Shown here piece after piece: positions 8,929-15,000 of a stretch of 15,000 nucleotides of DNA. Both the position numbers and the translations under genes were made by a program. This DNA is from Penaeus vannamei (lineage: Eukaryota > Arthropoda > Malacostraca > Decapoda > Penaeidae): the NCBI RefSeq assembly GCF_042767895.1, contig NC_091569.1, positions 16,937,316 through 16,952,315 of the forward strand, read 5' to 3'. The first letter of the stretch is position 1, and every line of letters begins with the position of its first letter. The notes under the pieces are model-generated. The model saw nothing but the letters and a program-made list of their open reading frames with translations, ran no database searches and was not told where the DNA came from.

Positions 8929-9099
8929 GTGGACCCCGGGAAAGGTAGGAGGTATATTTACATCTGCTTAACGGCCATTCATTAAATGTTCTTTTTCCTG
9001 CTCCCTACGATCCAACTGGAAGAGCAGGATACCGAACATTTTACACTTAGTCGTTAACGCGATGTAAATAGCCTGCCTCCTACCTTTCCCGAGGTTCAC
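8929..9099. mobile_element. Long imperfect inverted repeat; candidate foldback/MITE or hairpin RNA
   Basis: The left arm (8929-9003) and right arm (9022-9099) are reverse complements over almost their full length, separated by an 18-nt loop. Exact blocks, written from the left arm, are CGGGAAAGGTAGGAGG (8937-8952, matching 9075-9090), TATTTACATC (8955-8964), TTAACG (8968-8973), ATGTTC (8986-8991) and CCTGCTC (8997-9003, matching 9022-9028). The outer 12 bases also pair with two mismatches. The right arm carries a 3-nt insertion next to the GGTAGGAGG block, and the stretch around 8974-8985 is poorly matched. It has no coding capacity. Small non-autonomous DNA elements of the MITE/foldback type can have this shape, and a transcribed copy would make a long hairpin like a miRNA or siRNA precursor. 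No convincing target-site duplication was found; CGA near both ends (8925-8927 and 9100-9102) is too short. The pairing is directly visible; the identity is inference. Confidence 0.6.
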
Positions 9100-9436
9100 C
9101 GATGCATCCCTGGGGCCGCGCCCTCACCTGTACTTGACCTTCGACACCTTAAATATGCTAATCACTTGCACCACCACGAACATTAGCATCGCGCCTTTTC
9201 AAGACGACTTAAAACAAATGCGAACATAATATCACTAGACATTACTTTCACTTTTAACAAACGGATGAAACATATCGTTGTAGCAAACCCGAAAGTGACA
9301 TCAGCCACGGACGAATATGCGTTGTGACAGCTATGAATACCAGACAGCAATCAGGTAACCACGGATGCCACCGGTCCTCTCTCATCCTAGCCAATTAATC
9401 ACTGCCTAAACTACGAAGCACTCAGAGAATGCAAAC
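9100..9436. other. Unique non-coding DNA
   Basis: Mixed sequence with no recognised gene, tandem array or RNA. The part immediately after the hairpin is moderately GC-rich. Confidence 0.45.
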
Positions 9437-9727
9437 CTCAGTCCTTAGTTTTATCAGTTTTAATCTACCTTCATCTCCCTATTTATGAAGTCTACTTATT
9501 CCAAGCATAGAATTTTCCTTAAATCTACCCCAAAATCTCAATATTCTACCCCCATTAACTTTAAAATATCCCCAAATTCTATCCAGTTACAACTCTTTAC
9601 CTCATATCTACTCATGATCTACCCTGACCTACCTATAGATTTACCAATACTCCAACCTCATCAATCTAAAATTCCATTCATTACTCTAAATCTACTCACC
9701 ATCAAATTCTACCCAACTGATCCCTGA
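9437..9727. repeat. G-depleted degenerate minisatellite built on TCTAC words
   Basis: The + strand of this 290-bp stretch contains only about a dozen G residues, while C, A and T are all common. TCTAC, TCTAT or TCTAA words recur roughly every 6-47 bases, usually followed by CCC or TC and often preceded by AAAA or AAAT. It reads as a heavily decayed tandem repeat of irregular unit length rather than a microsatellite. An 80-residue open frame (9485-9727) exists because TAG and TGA stops are rare in G-poor DNA. Similar words in reverse complement occur at 14403-14700. Confidence 0.5.
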
Positions 9728-10700
9728 ACCCAACCATTAATTTTGACCGTAATCGTCGCAAGTTAACTAACTAATAAACCGTCGGGAACGCCCGAGTGAA
9801 CGGACGCCCATCGATCATTAGCCGCGTCTACGGGCCCGTGACCCGCCATCCTTTTTCCGCGTTAGGGCTCGCTCGGGGGGAAACTTGGTCACGCCAACTC
9901 GTCACTTGGTCGAATGGCACGTGGCGATATTCAGCAATAAAGGCGACGATATAATTTCCGTGCCACCCGACACAAGATGCAGGTCGATCGTTTTAAGTGA
10001 CTTCCCAGCCGGCCCATCCATCTGCAAAACAAACGGCGGGGCAGTGGACTCGTAACCTGAATGAGGCGGGAGGCCTTTCAAAGAGGTTGCGGAGCCACAC
10101 GTCTCTTCTGGCGGCCGTTGCCAGGTAGGACTCGTCGTTAAGTGCGGTGGCTGAACTGTAAGCACGCGGTAACACTAGAGGCCAACATGACAATAACATC
10201 CACTATATCTTAACGTTTATTACCACCATACCGTCGTCCCGTCTCGTTTACAATACTACTAATATTATACTATCATTTTGAGAAGCAGTTCCCCCATCTA
10301 AAAAATAAATAAACAAACGTTTCGACCAAATGCAGCGGATATTATGTAGCTTGCACATAAATCCGCCCTCCCCTTCGCCCGCCACGGCACAACCAGGCTC
10401 AACCGCAAAATCTCTTCTATCCCCTCACTCCCTCTATCCCCTCGCCCCCCGCACACCCACACCCCTCCCTCTCACCTCAGTCTTCATCACCACTCCAGTT
10501 AGTTGTGTTGCCTCGCCGCCTACACCACCCACCGAACGCATCAGCTGGCTCTCTGTGTGTTCTGTGTGTGTGATTAGAATCGAATACTATAATAATATAT
10601 TAGCATGTTTAGAAGAGCGTTTGTCTACGTTTCCGTTCTTCCCCGAGCGGTTGGGAACATCTACTGCACGTGTGTATTTGTGAGCGCGTGTAAGAGGATG
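9728..10700. other. Mixed DNA with a CpG-dense patch; no gene recognised
   Basis: From 9781 to 9880 about fifteen CpG dinucleotides occur in 100 bp without extreme GC content. The repeated word ACTTGGTC appears at about 9883 and 9903. From about 10355 to 10500 the + strand is C-rich. Overlapping minus-strand frames of 87 and 68 residues (9902-10199) and a 117-residue plus-strand frame (10330-10683) match nothing known. CpG density may mark a nearby promoter but no core promoter element supports this. Confidence 0.4.
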
Positions 10701-10712
10701 ACTCAGACGACA

Positions 10713-10750
10713 GGGGAGAATAGGGAGGGGGAGGGAAGGGCGAGGGGGAG
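10713..10750 (+). other. G-quadruplex-compatible G-rich run
   Basis: At least five runs of three or more G lie within 38 bases (beginning GGGG-AGAATA-GGG-A-GGGGG), with loops of one to six bases. This satisfies the usual four-run quadruplex pattern. Whether it folds is untested. Confidence 0.6.
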
Positions 10751-10936
10751 GCGGGCCCGTGAGAGGCGTGGCAACTGCCCTGGTGAGCCGTGGTGGATCT
10801 ATGGCTCCTCGTTACGGCGTCCACTAAACCACGTGAAGATTTAGCCACGGCGTCCAAGAGGGCCGTTGCGCCGAGAGCTCGCCCTCCCTGTGTGCGTCGC
10901 CGTTGCCTGGGTCCGGGTCTGCCGCGAGGGGATGTG

Positions 10937-11019
10937 CGGAGGGGAGGGGAGGGGAGGGGAGGCGAGGGGAGAGGAGGGGAGGCGAGGGGAGAGGAGGGGA
11001 GGCGAGGGGAGAGGAGGGG
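10937..11019. repeat. (GGGGA)n followed by three copies of a 20-bp minisatellite
   Basis: Four GGGGA units at 10941-10960 lead directly into three tandem copies of a 20-bp G-rich unit at 10961-10980, 10981-11000 and 11001-11020. The copies are identical except for the last base of the third. The unit reads GGCGAGGGGA then GAGGAGGGGA and looks derived from GGGGA by substitution. The first part has a perfect quadruplex motif with single-A loops. The Gly/Glu/Arg-rich (+) and Pro/Ser-rich (-) frames across it are repeat translation. Confidence 0.93.
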
Positions 11020-11020
11020 C

Positions 11021-11560
11021 CGAAGGTCATGGAGGTTTACAGGCGACTGGCCGTAAATGTCTAACATGTCCCAGCCCTCGCGTTTCCAATGCTCTCGGCG
11101 AGCGCGCTCGTTTTTTGGCGGCTGTCGGAGTGAATATCTACACCGCTCAACGGTCTCACTTCAAAGTCCTTTATTGAATACCACTTGGGACTCTCGCCGC
11201 TGGATCACGGCAACCTAGTGTGTGCGTTTCTCATTACCTGAACTGGCCCCTACCTCTCCAGTGCCCTTTGATTAATCCCTTTACTAGGACCAGAAAACTT
11301 GCCGTAAACAGACTGCACGGATCGCCGCACAATGCATCAGTAATGAATTAATTTCATGTCATATTATTTTATTTTTCCGGGATATACTTTTAAAGGTAGG
11401 AATACCTTGCGGGCAAAAATATAAAGTCCGCCTAGAATTTGTAAAAGGTCTGCCACAGAAAATCCCTGAATTTCTTGCTCCAAAAACTTTATCCTTCAGC
11501 TTACAACAACGAAAAAAATTACCACCCAAAATAAACAAAAGAAATGAAACGACAATTTAC
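11021..11560. other. Unique DNA; CpG-rich left end, AT-rich right part
   Basis: The first ~110 bp continue the CpG-rich character (for example GCGAGCGCGCTCG near 11097-11109). Sequence then becomes AT-rich. A 6-bp hairpin with tetraloop GGAA (AAGGTA/TACCTT) lies at 11393-11408. No gene or RNA is recognised. Confidence 0.45.
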
Positions 11561-12390
11561 AATATAAAAACACTCCATGCTCTCACAACCTCTCTCAGCG
11601 TCCCTCGCTTTCAAAAAATCCTCCTTCACCTCACAAGGTTCCCCTCATCTATCTGAGGGTCCCTCACTCCTTAACACCGTCAAAGATTCCTCCTGCGCTG
11701 CCGCTCCCTCCCCTGCCTTTCCACTTAATCCCTTCCAGATTTCCGCCAAGTGCTTCTTTCAAGGTACCATTACATCACCCGAATCTTCCGATGGCTTAAT
11801 TTTCAAGCTGCTTACATTTCTCTTCAGTCTTAGCCTTAAAACTGATGACTTTACTGTTCATCACTACGTTACTGTGATATATATCATAGTAAATTTATTT
11901 CCTTTTAACCCCGTGAAAGTTCTTTCCAGGCTACACGACCTCTAACCATGCACTCTTCCTACAAAACTGGTTCCCGTGTCTTTACACAAATCTCTCAGTA
12001 ACTCCCCTCACCTTATAAAAGCAGGCACCGTGTTTTAATGCTTCCCCTAACCTTGAACACTGCAACTGCACAACACAGCAAGTCCCCTCGCCATCCAAAA
12101 GTCCTCAATTCTCTCCGAGGGCCCCAGACACCACGCTATCTATTTCTCCCACCGAAATTTTCTCCGTGTCTTAGTGGCTTTCCTCGTCTTACACCGCTCC
12201 CCCCCCCCTCATACACTACTGCGGCTCCAGTCACCTTCACGGCATTCTCACCGCGCTATCATTACTCCCCCTCAGTCATCAGTGTATCCCCTCTCCCTTA
12301 AAGGTTTCCCCCAGTCAGGCTTTTCCTCTGTAATTTAAACCCCTTTCCTTTGGTATTTCACTCTCACTGGGCTAGCGACATGCCTTCCCT
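11561..12390. other. C/T-rich region with recurring TCCCCT words
   Basis: The + strand is pyrimidine-biased and carries spaced TCCCCT or TCCCTC words (near 11640, 12003, 12041, 12082 and 12284). Pairs such as CTGAGGGTCCC and CCGAGGGCCCC hint at a very old dispersed duplication, but alignment by eye is weak. A C10 homopolymer lies at 12199-12208. A 122-residue plus-strand frame at 11577-11945 and an 87-residue one at 12038-12301 are Ser/Pro/Leu-rich and not recognised. Confidence 0.35.
12199..12208. repeat. C10 homopolymer
   Basis: Ten consecutive C residues lie in the C/T-rich region. This is the second C run of ten in the window. Confidence 0.88.
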
Positions 12391-12518
12391 CTAGTGCTCC
12401 ACATATTTCTCTTTTTACGCTCAACGTCGTTCTTTCAATTGTGTATTTTCATTTGCACTTCTGCTTACATTTTTTTTTATTATTTGTCCCATTTCAGATT
12501 ATCACTCTCTCCTCCTTC

Positions 12519-12943
12519 TGCCTATCTGCCTGCCTGCCTGCCTGCCTACATGCTTGCCTGCCTATCTGTATGCTTTCATACCTGCCTATATGACTGCCTA
12601 CCTGCCTGCCTGCCTACAAGCCTGGCGGCCTATCTGCCTGCCTACACGCCCACATACCTGCCTGCCTCCCTACATGCCTCCGCATCTGCCTGCCTGCCTG
12701 TCTACTTACCTACCTGCTAAAGTACCTGCCTGGCTACCTATCTGACTGCCTACATGCCTGTTTGCCTGCCTCTCTGACTGCCTGCCTGTCTACATGCCTG
12801 CCTGCCTATCTGACTGCCTACATGCCTGCCATGTAGCATATCTGATTGCCTACATGCATGCATGCCTGCCTGTCTACATGCCTATCTTGCTGCCTACCAG
12901 CCTGCCTGCCTGTCTACCTACCAGTCTGCCTACCTACCAGCCT
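12519..12943. repeat. CCTG/CTAC tetranucleotide array with higher-order duplications
   Basis: About 425 bp is made of 4-base units, mainly CCTG, CCTA, CATG and TCTG. Larger units are layered on top: a 24-bp string at 12737-12760 recurs exactly at 12805-12828, 68 bp (17 units) apart, and a second string around 12780-12799 recurs around 12864-12883. This suggests segmental duplication within the array in addition to slippage. Because the unit is 4 bases, every frame on the + strand reads a 4-residue repeat of the Leu-Pro-Ala-Cys/Tyr type, giving frames of up to 191 residues that are not proteins. Confidence 0.92.
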
Positions 12944-12976
12944 CTGTGTGTGTGTGCTTGTGTGCATGTGCACATG
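12944..12976. repeat. Interrupted (TG)n tract
   Basis: A TG dinucleotide run starts at about 12945 and continues with CT/CA interruptions to about 12976, including the palindromic TGTGCACA-like junction near 12968. It abuts the tetranucleotide array directly, so the two form one compound repeat. Confidence 0.85.
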
Positions 12977-12982
12977 GGTGCG

Positions 12983-13170
12983 TGTCTCCCCTTTCCTTTA
13001 ATATATCCTCTTCTAAATGTAAACTCAACTTCCATTTCAGGCAAATTCAAAGAGATTTCCCCCCTATCCACGTGCGTATAAAAACCGTGTGTTCTTCTTT
13101 TGCTAATATCCGTTCTGTTTTCACCCTGAATTTGGCATTTCACCGAAATCCAACGCGGATTTGCACCCCG
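12983..13170. other. Unique DNA
   Basis: T-rich unique sequence lies between two repeat tracts. No gene is visible. Confidence 0.4.
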
Positions 13171-13330
13171 TCCCCTTCTCCACCCTCCTCTTATCTCCCC
13201 TTTATTTCCAATCTCGCCCTTCCTCTTCTCTCCACTCTCGCCTCTCTCTCTCTCTCCCTCCCCTTCTCCCTCTCTCACCTCCCCCCTCTCCCTCTCTCTC
13301 GCCTCCTCCCCCTCTCCCTCTCTCGCCTAC
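13171..13330. repeat. Polypyrimidine C/T tract with imperfect local duplications
   Basis: About 160 bp is almost purely C and T on the + strand. Near the right end, CCCCTCTCCCTCTCTC-like words followed by GCC recur about 26 bp apart (around 13282 and 13309). It could act as a splice-site pyrimidine tract only if an exon followed, and none is recognised. Confidence 0.8.
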
Positions 13331-14290
13331 TAAAAACTCGGGTCACACACGCTCCCTCCCCTCCGTCTCTCATCTCTTCCCTTGGCAACCATCAACACCA
13401 ATTCTGCGGCAACTCATCACCGCGGGCGGGAGATTAGGTGCGGGGCGCTGCGTGATGACCTTGATTGTGCTCCCACGACCTTCCAGTCAGCGAACTTGAA
13501 TGTATCCTTTATGCACCGTGAATATTTCTGTCACCGGAGGAAAAGAATTCTCTCTTTGAAGGTATAACGCGGCTAGTGTTTGAAAAGGTGTTGCGGTTCA
13601 GCTTTCTCACTGACGCGGGAAGAAATCAAGTGTATCATATTTGGGTGTTCTTAACGTTGTAATTACTTCGGGATATCCAGATAATCGGGAAAGGCTTTCA
13701 ATATAAAAATGCGAACTAAAACTCTCACAGACACAATCGTGCGTATCTGGGCATTAGGCAGTAGATGCGATACGATAAATCTGTAACTAGAAATGGGCGC
13801 AGCAATGTACTTGTTGACTCTAATTTGACTTTCTTTTGCTTCTTAATCATGTCAAAAGGCAGTAAACAAAACAATATTGATATGGTGAATTACACTAGTT
13901 TTTTGTTTAATAGAAAAAATAATAATCTACTTTTATGTAAACAAAAAACTGCAGCGTAATTCAGGAATCACCAAATGTTTCAAGAAGAAAATCTCAGGGA
14001 GCTGCATTAACTGCGCAATATGTTGCTAATCCAAAGAGCCAGGCCGTGGTATATTCAGGAATATTAACTCGGTCGGTTATCTCCGGTCTTATGAAATTCA
14101 AGGGTATACAGTTTACTCAATAAACATTATGATCCTTAATTTGAGGATGGTATTTACTTCGAATCAGTTTCCCAGCGCTCGTCTTTAACAGAAATTCCAT
14201 TAAAAATGGGACCCTCGACTTTCCATGGGGCCGCCTGTTAGCCCCTTTAGAATATCATAGCAACAGGCATGATTCTGCTACCTCTGTCAA
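13331..14290. other. Unique non-coding DNA
   Basis: Nearly 1 kb of unique sequence follows, GC-rich at first (13380-13480) and AT-rich later (13800-13950). A possible small exon-like interval with CCTTCCAG before it and GTATAA after it (13488-13560) was noted, but the reading frame is short and unrecognised. Small inverted words (GCCTGTT and AACAGGC) lie near 14232 and 14270. No gene is called. Confidence 0.45.
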
Positions 14291-14323
14291 ATGTGTGTGT
14301 GCGGGGGGGGGGGGGGTATATAA
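14291..14323. repeat. (TG)n - G14 - TATATAA junction
   Basis: A short TG run (14292-14301) is followed by fourteen G residues at 14303-14316 and then immediately by TATATAA at 14317-14323. The TATA-like word has no initiator at the expected distance, so it is not called as a promoter. The G14 run is the longest homopolymer in the window. Confidence 0.85.
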
Positions 14324-14402
14324 TCAGCCCCGTCTATGCGTTGACTGGTTCCTCCTCAAGTTCGGGATTAATGACTGCATTGTCCATAGCGGACTTGATT
14401 GG

Positions 14403-14700
14403 ATTTTGGTGGTGATCCGCGGTAGATGAGTAGATATTAAAATTATATTTTGAGGTAGATAGGAGTCCTTTAACCACAAAGAACTGGGAAATTCGTAAAT
14501 TCTAAGAATTACGCTTGAACTTACTGGCGGATATTAACGAAAATAAGGATCACTTAATTAAATTTTGGTGGCGATCCGAGGTAGGGTAGAGTAGATGTTG
14601 AGAGTAGGTTAAAAGTAATGTTTGTGGTGGGTAAGGCCGGTGGCGATAGATTATGAAGAGATTTTGGAGCAGATCGGGGAAGATCAGGACTAGATGTTGT
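14403..14700. repeat. Degenerate repeats sharing ATTTTGG...GATC...TAGATGTT
   Basis: Three related copies are visible on the + strand. Copy A (14403-14438) and copy B (14562-14603) match at 21 of their first 23 positions (ATTTTGGTGG then GATCCG.GGTAG) and again at GAGTAGAT. Copy C (14661-14698) matches copy B at about 24 of 38 positions, including ATTTTGG at the left and TAGATGTT at the right. Start spacings are 159 and 99 bp. Between copies, GGTAGAT/GTAGA words are common. This looks like an old minisatellite or fragments of a dispersed element. Confidence 0.6.
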
Positions 14701-15000
14701 AAATGATTAGATTTCCGAGGTACATTTCAAGCTGATGTGGGTAGACTGTTGTGGATCTGGGGCTAGATGAAGGAAGGCTATAAAAGTAGAAAAAAGCTGA
14801 TTTCCTAGGTAGAGCGATAGGACGGATAAAAACTGATGACGGAGATTTGTGCCCTGTGAGCACTTCCTATGAGGGAAATATTTCAAGCTTGGTAGTCCAG
14901 CTTTGTCTCCCGGTTCGACGTCCAACGCCTCTGGGGAAAGCCACACGCTGCGTCGTCAGGCTCTGCAAAACCTCCCCGCGCTCAATTTCATCAGGACGAA
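14701..15000. other. Unique DNA at window end
   Basis: TAGATGA and GTAGA words continue to about 14810 and then fade. A 79-residue minus-strand frame (14707-14946) is not recognised. No gene is called, but the window edge means an element could continue beyond it. Confidence 0.4.

Noticed and set aside
12014..12021. TATAAAAG, a good TATA-box word
   Set aside because: No arthropod initiator lies 25-35 bp downstream and there is no recognisable gene. A single 8-mer in 15 kb is expected by chance.
12470..12497. T-rich tract ending in TTTCAG, a splice-acceptor consensus
   Set aside because: What follows is the CCTG array, not an exon-like sequence.
12394..13437. Cys/Tyr/Pro-rich frames that look like a tandem-repeat protein
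   Set aside because: A 4-base unit gives a 4-residue repeat in every + frame; the pattern follows from the DNA unit.
13488..13560. Possible 73-bp exon between CCTTCCAG and GTATAA
   Set aside because: The encoded peptide is short and unrecognised. Acceptor and donor words of this quality are common in 15 kb.
14317..14323. TATATAA directly after G14
   Set aside because: There is no initiator or downstream element. It adjoins a TG/G repeat and is likely part of the same low-complexity patch.

Overview
This window looks like intergenic or intronic DNA from an animal nuclear genome. The best guess is a crustacean, most plausibly a penaeid shrimp or another decapod. Nothing points to bacteria or phage: there are no tightly packed reading frames, ribosome binding sites or operons, and coding potential is sparse in all six frames. 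The crustacean guess rests on the density and variety of microsatellites: (TC)39, (GA)50, (GGGAGA)13, (CAGA)11, AAT, GGA/GAA and GAT arrays, and degenerate CCTG/CTAC tetranucleotides. Clear simple repeats cover roughly 1.9 kb; low-complexity polypurine, polypyrimidine and G-rich tracts bring this to about 2.5 kb of 15 kb. Published penaeid genomes are known for very high simple-repeat content. Taxonomy remains an inference because no gene could be identified.

Layout: 1-367 unique AT-rich DNA; 368-708 degenerate CTTT/CTGT repeats ending in (TC)39; 709-2198 unique DNA; 2199-2211 G13; 2259-2509 an ordered compound microsatellite (GGGAGAGA, GGGAGA, GA, CAGA); 2756-2785 GGGA; 2861-3197 AAT/AAC; 3635-4110 a purine trinucleotide block ending in (GAT)17; 4111-8311 mostly unique DNA with a few unassigned open frames; 8312-8672 a polypurine tract; 8929-9099 a long imperfect inverted repeat (hairpin); 9437-9727 a G-depleted degenerate minisatellite; 9780-11130 CpG- and G-rich DNA with quadruplex motifs and a 20-bp tandem repeat; 11561-12390 C/T-rich DNA; 12519-12957 the CCTG-family array; 13171-13330 polypyrimidine; 14403-14700 degenerate tandem copies that may be related, in the opposite orientation, to the 9.5-kb tract.

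No protein-coding gene, tRNA, rRNA, transposase or reverse transcriptase could be recognised. Most of the long open frames are translations of simple repeats. The strongest structural signal that simple repeats do not explain is the hairpin at 8929-9099, which may be a foldback/MITE-type element or a transcribed hairpin. Next are the two degenerate minisatellite regions and the head-to-head related compound microsatellites at about 0.4-0.7 kb and 2.3-2.5 kb. I see no evidence for a multi-gene system in this window.
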